NCBI RefSeq assembly: GCF_008795985.1
Contig: NZ_VMHP01000001.1
Coordinates: forward strand, 682,001-746,000
DNA from: Marinobacter halotolerans
Lineage (GTDB): Bacteria > Pseudomonadota > Gammaproteobacteria > Pseudomonadales > Oleiphilaceae
Length of the DNA: 64,000 nucleotides
Direction of reading: 5' to 3'
The translations under genes were made by a program, and so were the position numbers. The first letter of the stretch is position 1. Every line of letters begins with the position of its first letter. The notes beneath the pieces are model-generated. The model was not told the DNA's origin and did not search any database. It worked only from the letters and a program-made list of their open reading frames with translations. Below are positions 30,586-39,300 of this stretch, in pieces.

Positions 30586-31140
30586 TCACATCGGCTTCTT
30601 GCAGAGATACACGAAGGCGGGTGGCAGGTTGGCCCAGACAAAGTAGGTTTCCATCTCGTCGTACATTGAAACCAGAAAAGGCTTCAGCACCCGCGTGTAC
30701 TGGAAAGCCACAAACACGCCACCTGGGTTCAGCAGCTCATGAATGTCCGTGAGCAGCAAACGCCTTTCCCGATCCGGGAAATTGAACAGTGGTAAACCTG
30801 ACACCACACAATCAAGGCCCTGGAGCTGGCGCTCCCGCAGTTCTGTCCTGAGCCGGAATGCGTCCTGGCAGAAATTCACCGAGGGATAGCGGTCCGCCAG
30901 GGCATGGCGCATGTTGTCGTCGCACTCGAAGCTGAGAAATCGGGAATCCGGATGGCGGCTATGATCAATGGCATCGGTAATAACACCGGTGCCTGCGCCC
31001 AGTTCGGCCACGGTTTCTACCCTTGGCCAGTCTATTCCCGCCACCATGGACCTTACCAGGTATCGGGAGCTGGGCAACACGCTGCCCACGGCCAGCGGGC
31101 AATTTACGAAACGTCGCAAAAATAACCAGGGCTTTGACAT
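30586..31140 (-). CDS. Small class I SAM-dependent methyltransferase
   Basis: A 184-residue methyltransferase resembling bacterial phospholipid N-methyltransferase (PmtA) and rRNA-dimethylase-like proteins. The N-terminal FLRRFVNCPLAVGSVLPSS block is typical, followed by motif I VAELGAGTGVITDAI near residue 43 and the CVVSGLPLFNF acceptor block near 110. It could methylate phosphatidylethanolamine, but the true substrate is uncertain. It lies just downstream of the decayed TonB receptor on the same strand. Confidence 0.8.
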   Translation of the reverse strand: MSKPWLFLRRFVNCPLAVGSVLPSSRYLVRSMVAGIDWPRVETVAELGAGTGVITDAIDHSRHPDSRFLSFECDDNMRHALADRYPSVNFCQDAFRLRTELRERQLQGLDCVVSGLPLFNFPDRERRLLLTDIHELLNPGGVFVAFQYTRVLKPFLVSMYDEMETYFVWANLPPAFVYLCKKPM

Positions 31141-31194
31141 TATTGTTCCCCTTTTCTGCTTTCACCGGCAAACCGGGGCCTGCCGTCAACCTCT

Positions 31195-33082
31195 CTAGAA
31201 TGCCCATTCCAGCCCGGCGTAAAACGTTCGTCCGGGGGCGGGTTCGTAGTAACCACGCTCTGCCACAGGCCTGTCGGCATTAGCGTTGATACGGATATTG
31301 CTGAAGTAAGCCTCATCCATCAAGTTACGAATACCACCATAAAGACTCAGGCTCTGGCTGCCAATACGGAACGTGTCCCCCGCGCGAATTCCGAACAACC
31401 AGTAGTCACTGACTCTGGTCTGATTGCTGTTTTCCGCGTAGCGATCCCCCACGTACTACCATTCCAGGGCCGCGAATCTCTGGCCAACGCCACGCCATTC
31501 CACCTCCGACACCCATTGCTCCTGTGGCAGCCCGGGCAGGCGGTTACCGTCGGCATTGTTACCCTGCTCATCGGTGAATTCCTCCAGCGTGTAGTCTGCC
31601 AGGGTCAGGGCACTGGTTATCCGCCAGGCGTAGGAAATGTCCCAGTCGATTCCCAGTTCCAGGCCATTACGGCGGGTTTCGCCGGCGTTCTCGTAAAACG
31701 TCTGCGCGCCCTGATCTTTGACCACGATTTCGTCGTCGACAAGAACGGAGAATATCGCGACATCGAAGGCCAGGCTTCCACTGATCAGTCCGCGCATACC
31801 CAGCTCGCGATTGAGCGCTTGTTGAGGCTCAAGGTTCGGGTTAAACCCATTACCGCCATTTGGGTTGGCGAACTCCGTAAAGGTGGGCGCTTCGAATGCA
31901 GAGCCCACCGTGGCATAGACTTGATACTGAGGCGCGAATTTGTAGCTCAAACCAACCACACCACTGAATTCATGGAAAGTTCTGGAACCGGAATCATCTG
32001 GAACGTCGTCATTAGGGTCAAAAGCGCGATCGTTGAGAAAGCGGTCATTTATCGACATGCGTAATCTATCCCATCTGGCACCAAGAGAGAGATTCCAATC
32101 ATCGGTCAACGCCAGATCCCCCTGGGCAAATACCGCGGCCGTGGTGGCGTTCTGGACTTCATCCTGAATCTGCCCTTCGACACTGCCATCGGCAAACGCA
32201 ATATCGTAACGGCGGCGGTCATCGATCTGACGATGCAGATCCGCGCCCACCATCCAGGTCAACAACATTCCGGTCAGTTCATTGGCCTGCTGATATTCCG
32301 TGCTGAGGCCATAGAACTGACGATCGTAGGCAATCAGGCTTGGCCCGGGAAAAGGCAGTTGCTGCCTGAAGTCACGGCGGCTGAAAAACGTACTGACGGT
32401 CATGTTACCGGCGGCCACTTCCGGGGTTTCGTAGAGCAGGCCGAGGGTCTGCTGATCAACGTCCTGGCCAGAGTCGTAGCGTTCGGCAAAGTCGGTGGCC
32501 TGGCGGCGGTCTTCCTCCACCTGAGCTGCGGTCAGGCCAGCAGGATCTTCCGCTTTGGGCGTGTGCAGGGCATTCAAGGTGGCCGTCAGCCGCTGGCCGT
32601 CTTCCCACTTAAGGGACAGGCGGCCGTTGAAAAGGCCTTTTTCCACTTCGCTCTGATCACGGTAGCCGTTGTAGTTCAGCCACGACATTGTCGCGATGCC
32701 GCTGGTATCACCCTCGCTACCGTTGGCCTGAAACGTGGTCTTGTAATAATCATTGCTTCCCACATCCTGACGCAGGCGCGCCCCCGGTGGCAGGTCATCG
32801 CCCCGGGCGGTGGTGATATCAATAACGCCGCCTGCGGCATTGCCATACTGAACTGAGGACGGCCCGCGAATCACTTCAATCCGCTGGGCCGAATCCAGGT
32901 CCACCGCGTCGATCTGGGACTGCCCGTCGGGCAGCGTATAGGTTTCTCTCAAGCCGGGGCGATGTGACGGTGATAAGTGGCTCTTCCGTACTTGGCGATG
33001 ACTGCGCCCCTGCAGAACCCGCACCGACCGTGAAAGCCAGCGCGCAAACGGTTTTTCCCAGACCTGCCTTCATAAAACACAA
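31195..33082 (-). pseudogene. Decayed YncD/PqqU-like TonB-dependent receptor
   Basis: Three pieces match one outer-membrane receptor. The signal peptide and N-terminus (33082 to about 32960, ending SPRLERNLY) are joined out of frame to the late plug domain (LPDGQSQIDAVDL onward), with about 65-70 plug residues missing. The barrel then runs to an in-frame TAG at 31456-31458, after which 85 more codons complete the barrel and end in LEWAF. FYENAGETRRNGLELG and the YYEPAPGR ending resemble E. coli YncD, now known as the PQQ receptor PqqU. The TAG fits a CAG-to-TAG change. Confidence 0.88.
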
Positions 33083-33095
33083 ATACCCTGTTTGT

Positions 33096-33821
33096 TCAGA
33101 TTCCCATCAAATCCACCAGCCAGGGCACCAGAAGTGCCGTGGCAAAAGCAGAAAGCGCCATGGCCAGGCCCGAGAACGCCCCCATCTGATTGCTGACCTG
33201 GAAAGCGCGGGCCGTGCCGATACCGTGAGCAGCCACGCCCATGGCTATACCCTTTACGCTGTCATCCCGGATTCGCATCAGTTCAAACAGCCTGGTGCCG
33301 GTGACGGCTCCGGTGATGCCGGTGAGTACAGTCAGAACCGCTGTCAGGGATGGAATCCCGCCTATGGTGTCGGCAATGCCCATGGCCACCGGGGCTGTTG
33401 CGGATTTCGGCGCCAGCGACATCTGGATTTCCAGCGAGCCACCCAATAGCCAGGCCAGGCCAATCGAGCTGCCGGCTGCCACCAGAACACCGCATACCAG
33501 AGAGATGGTGATCGGCAGCCAGAGTGCACGCAACCGCGCAAACTGATCGTAAAGCGGAACGGCAAGCGCCACGGTGGCCGGCCCCAACAGAAAATGCACA
33601 AACTGGGCCCCTTCGAAATATCGGCTATAGGCCGTTCCCGTGACCATCAACAGCCCGATGAGCATAACCACCGACGTAAGCACCGGATTCAAAAAAGGAC
33701 TGGAATTGGCTTTCAGGTAGAGGCGGTAGGCCAGGCCATAGGCAATCAGGGTAATGGTCAGCCCAAGAAGCGGCGAGGCCGACAGGTAGACCCATATATC
33801 GCGGATATCAGGCTCATTCAT
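33096..33821 (-). CDS. lrgB: LrgB/CidB-family membrane protein
   Basis: A 241-residue inner-membrane protein with several hydrophobic helices and the family block MSLAPKSATAPVAMGIADTIGG near residue 138. LrgB-type proteins pair with small LrgA holin-like proteins and have been linked to lysis control and to export of small metabolites; the role here is open. The start at 33821 has AGAGGGAG upstream and overlaps the end of lrgA by eight bases. Confidence 0.9.
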   Translation of the reverse strand: MNEPDIRDIWVYLSASPLLGLTITLIAYGLAYRLYLKANSSPFLNPVLTSVVMLIGLLMVTGTAYSRYFEGAQFVHFLLGPATVALAVPLYDQFARLRALWLPITISLVCGVLVAAGSSIGLAWLLGGSLEIQMSLAPKSATAPVAMGIADTIGGIPSLTAVLTVLTGITGAVTGTRLFELMRIRDDSVKGIAMGVAAHGIGTARAFQVSNQMGAFSGLAMALSAFATALLVPWLVDLMGI

Positions 33822-34209
33822 CCTTGCCCGCTCCCTCTGATCCTTCTGGCCCCACGGATTTCGGCGCCAGCCAGCCACTGGTGAAATGCATGATACCCGC
33901 CGTTGCCACCATGGTGATCAGGGTGCTCAGGAAAAGTGCCAGAGTGATGGGCAACCACTCAGCGGCAATGCGATCAAAGTGCACCATCATGCCAACGCCC
34001 GCGGGGACAAACAGCAGAGACAGGTGGCTAAGCAGTGCGCTGGAGGCCGTATTCAGCGGTTCTGGCGTATTGCCGCGGATCAGCAGTGTGGCAAACAGCA
34101 TGATCATGCCCAGCACCGGCCCGGGAATGGGCAACCCAAGAAGCCGCACCGCTACCTCGCCCACAAGTTGATAGGCCAGCAGCAGGGTGATTCCGTTGAG
34201 AAAATTCAT
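33814..34209 (-). CDS. lrgA: LrgA/CidA-family holin-like protein
   Basis: A 131-residue protein with four hydrophobic helices. LLAYQLVGEVAVRLLGLPIPGPVLGM near residue 10 and HLSLLFVPAGVGMM near 68 mark the family. The tail is charged (PEGSEGAGKDE). The open frame extends 55 codons upstream, but the ATG at 34209 fits the family start and has GGAG nine bases ahead. It is translationally coupled to lrgB. Confidence 0.88.
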   Translation of the reverse strand: MNFLNGITLLLAYQLVGEVAVRLLGLPIPGPVLGMIMLFATLLIRGNTPEPLNTASSALLSHLSLLFVPAGVGMMVHFDRIAAEWLPITLALFLSTLITMVATAGIMHFTSGWLAPKSVGPEGSEGAGKDE

Positions 34210-34457
34210 TGGGAAAACTCCGGACAGCAAAAGAGTCTGAATCAGAAGCTTAGTCATCCCTCGCGGATATGCCCAGCACACATTGGTCTCACGGGTCAGT
34301 GCTTCTGAAGGATTCAGTGGGTTCGATACAACAGGTAACAAAAATACCTGAATCGGCCGTTCCACCGGTTTCACCTTCTGTTAGGCTTGCTCCGGTAGTT
34401 CTGTATGAGTCAGGACTGCGTTTCCAAGAATCAGAAAAATCACAGGAAAAGCCCGTT

Positions 34458-35024
34458 ATGAAGAAGAGTTTTCAAGGATGTTTGCTGGCAGCCGCTTTGC
34501 TTCCCTTCACAGCGTCAGCCGAAGGCCTCAGCTACAACTATGTAGAGGGTGGCCTTGCGCTTTACCCGAGTTACGAATCCCAGACCTTCATCGGTTTCGA
34601 TACCCGTGGCTCCCTCGCCATCAATGACCAGGTTTTTGCCTTTGGCGGACTGAAGTATCTGACTGATGATATCGACCTGACCGCCCTTCACGTCGGTGCC
34701 GGTGTTCGCCATGGCGTTGACCCGAAAACCGATCTCTGGGGTGGCGTAACCATCGAGTATCAGGAAGTGGATTACGCCGGCGCCTGCACCTTCTGCAGCT
34801 CTGTAGATGACACTGCCCTGGGCCTGCGCGGCGGTCTTCGCCATCAGGTGGACGAAAAGCTGGAAGTGGGCGCAAGTGCCCGCCTGATCACCGGAGACCT
34901 GGACTACATCGGCCTGACCGGTACCGGTCGGTTTGCTATCCAGCCCAACCTGAAACTGTTCGGCGAAGTCGATCTGTATGACGGTGAGCTTGGCCTGATT
35001 GGCGGCATCACTCTGGATTTCTGA
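34458..35024 (+). CDS. YfaZ-like outer-membrane beta-barrel protein
   Basis: A 188-residue exported protein. The signal peptide of about 20 residues ends TASA and is followed by alternating strands (LSYNYVEGGLALYPS, VFAFGGLKYLTDDIDLTAL), with the terminal aromatic Phe typical of outer-membrane barrels. Two Cys sit in a CTFC pair near residue 113. The best match from memory is the YfaZ family, which has no firm function. The start ATG at 34458 has CAGGAAAA upstream. It diverges from lrgAB. Confidence 0.7.
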   Translation: MKKSFQGCLLAAALLPFTASAEGLSYNYVEGGLALYPSYESQTFIGFDTRGSLAINDQVFAFGGLKYLTDDIDLTALHVGAGVRHGVDPKTDLWGGVTIEYQEVDYAGACTFCSSVDDTALGLRGGLRHQVDEKLEVGASARLITGDLDYIGLTGTGRFAIQPNLKLFGEVDLYDGELGLIGGITLDF

Positions 35025-35048
35025 AGTCCGGAACAGGCGGCCCTGCCT

Positions 35049-35933
35049 TTATGAAGTCGGGGCGGCCTGGGATGCTGGTATGAGCCTGCGGCTGTATACG
35101 GCCAGCAAAAAACCGATGGGGAACATCAGCACCCCATAGACCGCAGCCGGTATCGACATAGTGCTGGACTCCAGCAGAGTCAGTGTGACCAGCAGCCCGA
35201 TGGTGCTGTTCTTGATGCCAAGCTCTACCGCAACCGCGATGGACTCGCGCTGGGACAGCCCGCCGACCCGGCCCGCCAGTAACCCCAGAAAAATACCCGC
35301 TAGATTCAGCAGAAGCGTGGCAGGACCTGCCTGTTGAAGCAGCGTCCATAGCTGATCCCGCGACGCCCACATCAGCCCCACCACCAGCAGCGCCAGCACC
35401 ACACCGCCAAAGATACTCACCGCACTTTCGGCCTTCTGCGCCATCGCCGGCGCACGCGAGCGAATTACCATTCCCACGGTGACCGGAAACAGCACAATAC
35501 CCACCAGCATGGCCACCGTTCGCCCGACAGGCAGCGAGATGGATTCGCTCTCCCCGGCATAGAACTGAAGCGCGTAATTGGTGAACACGGGAAGGGTGAC
35601 GATAGTGATCAAGCTCGCACTGACAGTCAGCACAATAGACAGCGCGATATTGCCCCGACACAGCAGCACGAACAGGTTGGACGTGGTGCCGCCCGGGCAG
35701 GCCGCGATAATGACCAGGCCCACTGCAATGGCCGGTGCCAGCCCCAGCAGCGATGCCAGCATGAAGGCGATCAGCGGCATGAGCAGTATCTGGGCAAAGG
35801 TTCCGATGATTAGCCCTTTGGGGTATACGGCCACCAGTCGGAAATCCCGCAGGGTGAGCGTCATGCCAATACCGATCATAATGATAAAAAGCGCGACCGG
35901 TAGCCCGGCAGAGATGAGTGGACTAGACTCCAC
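35049..35933 (-). CDS. Bile acid:sodium symporter family transporter
   Basis: A 294-residue inner-membrane protein with about nine or ten helices. The MIGIGMTLTLRDF segment near residue 19 and the IAACPGGTTSNLFVLL block near 75 are typical of the BASS family, as is the AVELGIKNSTIGLL block near 238. In bacteria these proteins carry diverse organic anions; 'bile acid' is only the family name. It converges on the YfaZ-like gene. The 214 bases between its start and the wax ester synthase hold promoters only. Confidence 0.9.
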   Translation of the reverse strand: MESSPLISAGLPVALFIIMIGIGMTLTLRDFRLVAVYPKGLIIGTFAQILLMPLIAFMLASLLGLAPAIAVGLVIIAACPGGTTSNLFVLLCRGNIALSIVLTVSASLITIVTLPVFTNYALQFYAGESESISLPVGRTVAMLVGIVLFPVTVGMVIRSRAPAMAQKAESAVSIFGGVVLALLVVGLMWASRDQLWTLLQQAGPATLLLNLAGIFLGLLAGRVGGLSQRESIAVAVELGIKNSTIGLLVTLTLLESSTMSIPAAVYGVLMFPIGFLLAVYSRRLIPASQAAPTS

Positions 35934-36147
35934 GAAGCCTCCAGGTGTTTATTGTTATCGAAAACAGACTGCGCGGAAACATAGCACAAAGCAAAGAAAA
36001 AGTTATCGAGTCTGGGGGCGATGCTCGTGTTTGCAGGGCGCGGTTTGCGTATACTTGCGATCAACAACTAAAGCCGTTGGCCGCGGTTCAAAAGCGGCCT
36101 ACAAAAGCACTAATCGTATAACCGTCAAGCGGTAAAGAGGAACGCAA

Positions 36148-37632
36148 ATGAAACGCCTGGGAACACTGGACGCATCCTGGCTTGCTGTGGAGTCGGAAGA
36201 CACTCCAATGCACGTAGGGAATCTGCAGATTTTTTCACTGCCGGAAAACGCGCCGGAAACCTTTCTTCGCGACATGCTGACAAAGATGAAAGCAGACGGC
36301 GAAATTGCCCCGCCCTGGTGTTACAAGCTTGCCTTCCCCGGTTACCTGGGTCGCGTACTGGCGCCATCCTGGAAAGTCGACAAGAAGATCGACCTGGATT
36401 ACCACGTACGGCATTCAGCACTCCCGCGCCCCGGCAGTGAGAGAGAACTGGGTATTCTGGTGTCGCGCCTGCATTCCAACCCTCTGGATTTTGCCCGCCC
36501 GCTCTGGGAGTGCCACATCATTGAGGGTCTGGAAAACAACCGTTTTGCGCTCTACACCAAGATGCATCACTCGCTGATTGACGGCATCAGTGGCGTACGG
36601 CTGTTGCAGCGGGTGCTGAGCAAGGACCCGGCAGATACCGATATGCCGCCACCCTGGGCGGTCCGCCCCGAGCGCACCCGGGCCAGCAAGTCTGACGAGG
36701 AAGCCAGCATGACGGCGGCCCTCGCCCAGGCCAAGGACGCCCTTAAACTTCAGGTGGATATGGCCCCGAGACTGGCAAAGGCCATGACCCGTCTGGTGAA
36801 CTCTGTCCGCCACCCGGAAGAAGGACTGACCGCGCCTTTTGCAGGGCCGATGTCAGCACTCAATCACCGGGTCACCCCCCAACGCCGCTTTGCGACCCAG
36901 CATTATCAGTTGGACCGAATCAAGAAGGTGGCTCATGCCGCTGAAGGCTCCCTGAATGACATCGTGCTTTACCTGTGCGGGACAGCCCTGCGTCGCTTCC
37001 TTCTGGAAAGCGACAATCTGCCGGATATCCCCCTAACAGCGGGCATTCCCGTCAACATCCGGCCGGCGGATGATCAGGGCACAGGTACTCAGATCAGCTT
37101 CATGATTGCGTCCCTGGCTACCGACCAGGAAGACCCGATTGTGCGCCTGCAGCACATCAAACAGTCCAGCCGCAGTGCCAAGGAGCACCTGCAGAAGCTG
37201 CCCCGCAAGGCGCTGACCCAGTACACCATGTTGCTGATGTCGCCCTACATTCTGCAGCTGATGTCGGGTATGGGCGGGCGAATGCGCCCCGTCTTCAACG
37301 TCACCATTTCCAATGTGCCCGGGCCGCAGGAATCGCTCTATTTCCAGGGTGCCAAACTGGAAGCCATGTATCCGGTGTCGCTGATTGCCCATGGCGGGGC
37401 ACTGAACATTACCTGCCTGAGCTATGCCGGTTCGCTGAACTTCGGCTACACCGGTTGCCGGGACACCCTGCCCAGCATGCAGAAGCTCGCGGTTTACACC
37501 GGCGAGGCTCTGGATGAGCTGGAAAGCCTGCTGCTGCCGCCCAAACCGAAAGCCAGCAAACCGGCCCAGAAAAAAGCCAGCACGACAAAAAAGCCGGCAG
37601 CACCACGGAAAAAAGCAGCCGCAAAAAGCTGA
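36148..37632 (+). CDS. Wax ester synthase / diacylglycerol acyltransferase
   Basis: Acyltransferase that joins fatty alcohols (or diacylglycerol) with acyl-CoA to form storage wax esters, 494 residues. The active-site motif HHSLIDG spans residues 140-146, followed by VPVNIRPADD-like and FNVTISNVPGP blocks. The N-terminus MKRLGTLDASWLAVESEDTPMH closely resembles Marinobacter WS2. The last 30 or so residues form a Lys/Ala/Pro-rich tail (PAQKKASTTKKPAAPRKK) that I do not recall in the characterised enzyme. It stands alone, with GAGGAA before the ATG. Confidence 0.95.
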   Translation: MKRLGTLDASWLAVESEDTPMHVGNLQIFSLPENAPETFLRDMLTKMKADGEIAPPWCYKLAFPGYLGRVLAPSWKVDKKIDLDYHVRHSALPRPGSERELGILVSRLHSNPLDFARPLWECHIIEGLENNRFALYTKMHHSLIDGISGVRLLQRVLSKDPADTDMPPPWAVRPERTRASKSDEEASMTAALAQAKDALKLQVDMAPRLAKAMTRLVNSVRHPEEGLTAPFAGPMSALNHRVTPQRRFATQHYQLDRIKKVAHAAEGSLNDIVLYLCGTALRRFLLESDNLPDIPLTAGIPVNIRPADDQGTGTQISFMIASLATDQEDPIVRLQHIKQSSRSAKEHLQKLPRKALTQYTMLLMSPYILQLMSGMGGRMRPVFNVTISNVPGPQESLYFQGAKLEAMYPVSLIAHGGALNITCLSYAGSLNFGYTGCRDTLPSMQKLAVYTGEALDELESLLLPPKPKASKPAQKKASTTKKPAAPRKKAAAKS

Positions 37633-37634
37633 CA

Positions 37635-38333
37635 TCAGCCTGTATCAACCCGGCCCAGATAGGCCCTCAGGGCCGCCGGGTTGATCAGAGTTATGCTGCC
37701 GTAAGCCAGACTGATCAGCCCTTCCCGCTCGAACTCCTTGATCCAGTTGTGAACGCCCTGGCGGGTCATACCCATCATATTGGCCATATGCTCGCGGGTG
37801 ATCCGGATGGTCACCGGACGTGTGCTTGCCTCGCTGTCACCCTGGATCTGCGCCAGAAACAGCAATCGCCTGCCGATGCGGGTGGGAATATTCCGCAGTG
37901 CATCATCCTCGATGATCGACATGGCCGCCCACAGGCGCCGACTGACCATATCCAGAACCACCGGGTAGCATTGGGGATAGCGTTTCATCAGTGCGCGGAA
38001 TCCGTCACCAGGCAATTCCACCAGGGTGACCGGTTCGTGGGCTGTGGCGCCGTAGACTCGTGGCATGCCGGGTGAGAACACCGCATCCCCGAACCAGGCG
38101 CCGGCACTGAACATGATCAGCGTGGCCTCGCGACCCGCCGCATTGATAGAACTGATCCGCACCACGCCCCGGGCGATCACACAGAGCGTGGTGCTGGTCG
38201 CACCCTGCTCGTAAATCTGTTCGCCGCCAGAGAATGTCCGGACACGACCGATCTCCGCCAGCTCGTCCATCGCCTCGGGTGGGAACCCTGTCAGTATGGG
38301 GCAATCTGAAAGTACGCTTTTTATCCTTATCAT
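37635..38333 (-). CDS. Crp/Fnr-family transcriptional regulator
   Basis: A 232-residue regulator with an N-terminal cyclic-nucleotide-binding-like fold (residues 10-125) and a C-terminal Crp helix-turn-helix (ITREHMANMMGMTRQGVHNWIKEFEREGLI near residue 178). It lacks the N-terminal cysteine set of oxygen-sensing FNR. Its effector is unknown. It diverges from the class II aldolase and GntP permease genes and could control them. Confidence 0.88.
   Translation of the reverse strand: MIRIKSVLSDCPILTGFPPEAMDELAEIGRVRTFSGGEQIYEQGATSTTLCVIARGVVRISSINAAGREATLIMFSAGAWFGDAVFSPGMPRVYGATAHEPVTLVELPGDGFRALMKRYPQCYPVVLDMVSRRLWAAMSIIEDDALRNIPTRIGRRLLFLAQIQGDSEASTRPVTIRITREHMANMMGMTRQGVHNWIKEFEREGLISLAYGSITLINPAALRAYLGRVDTG
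37645..37684. terminator. Hairpin at the wax synthase/Crp convergent junction
   Basis: TCAACCCGG pairs with CCGGGTTGA, enclosing a second stem GGCCC/GGGCC. It lies inside the last codons of the minus-strand regulator and 12 bases after the wax ester synthase stop, so it may end both transcripts. It is GC-rich with no long T-run. Confidence 0.45.
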
Positions 38334-38450
38334 TCGTCAAGTGTAAACCAATTGACATTCCTGGCCGATTCCCCGCGCCTAGACTTAACTGTAGATGCGG
38401 GGCGAAAACCTGCCGCGAACAATCAACATCACAATAACAAGAGGTGTGTC

Positions 38451-39221
38451 ATGGCGAACCTGCTGTCTATTCCATCAAAAAAAGGTGAAGTCAGTGAGCA
38501 GGAGTGGCAACTGCGGGTAGACCTTGCTGCCGCGTACCGTCTGGTTGCTCTCTACGGCTGGGATGACCTGGTATTCACCCATATCTCGGCCCGGATTCCC
38601 GGCGACGAACACCATTTTCTGATCAACCCCTACGGCATGATGTTCGAGGAAATCACCGCCTCCAGCCTGGTGCGGATCGATCAGGAAGGAAACAAGATCA
38701 ACCCGGACGACTTCGACATCAACCCCGCCGGCTTCACCATTCACAGCGCCATCCACGCGGTGCGGGATGACGCTGCCTGCGTGATGCATCTGCACACCAC
38801 CGACGGCATTGCGGTGTCGGCCCAACAGGAAGGGCTGCTGCCACTGTCGCAGCAGAGCCTTTTCGCACTCTCGAGCATGGCCTACCACGACTATGAAGGT
38901 GTGGCATTACGGGAAGACGAAAAGGCCCGGCTGCAAAAAGATCTGGGCCACGCCAACTTCATGATTCTTCGCAATCACGGCCTTCTGACCACCGGCGCAA
39001 GCATTGCCGACGCGTTTTTGAGCATGTTCATCCTGCAGCGCTCCTGCGAGATCCAGGTTCGGGCCCTGGCGGGTAACCGGCCGCTGACCACGGTGCCGCA
39101 AGGCATTGTGGACACTATGAAACAACAGGCAGAGCAGGTTACCAAAGGGCTTGGTGGACACCTGGCCTGGCCGGGATTGCTACGCAAACTCGACCGCCTC
39201 GACAACAGCTTCCGCGACTGA
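38451..39221 (+). CDS. Class II aldolase/adducin family protein
   Basis: A 256-residue protein of the class II aldolase/adducin fold. Candidate zinc-site residues are in CVMHLHTTDG (near residue 106) and the later RNHGLLTTG block (near 175). It has the substrate-binding WDDLVFTHISARIPG region near residue 40. Members include fuculose- and ribulose-phosphate aldolases as well as many uncharacterised enzymes. The GntP-family permease directly downstream suggests catabolism of an imported hydroxy- or sugar acid. The ATG at 38451 is preceded by AAGAGG. Confidence 0.85.
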   Translation: MANLLSIPSKKGEVSEQEWQLRVDLAAAYRLVALYGWDDLVFTHISARIPGDEHHFLINPYGMMFEEITASSLVRIDQEGNKINPDDFDINPAGFTIHSAIHAVRDDAACVMHLHTTDGIAVSAQQEGLLPLSQQSLFALSSMAYHDYEGVALREDEKARLQKDLGHANFMILRNHGLLTTGASIADAFLSMFILQRSCEIQVRALAGNRPLTTVPQGIVDTMKQQAEQVTKGLGGHLAWPGLLRKLDRLDNSFRD

Positions 39222-39300
39222 GTAGCCACATAATGAGTAAATAAGCCGGAGGGGTCCTGTGACCCCCGGGCGGCAAATCCTCTCTTAACGGACGTTTTAT

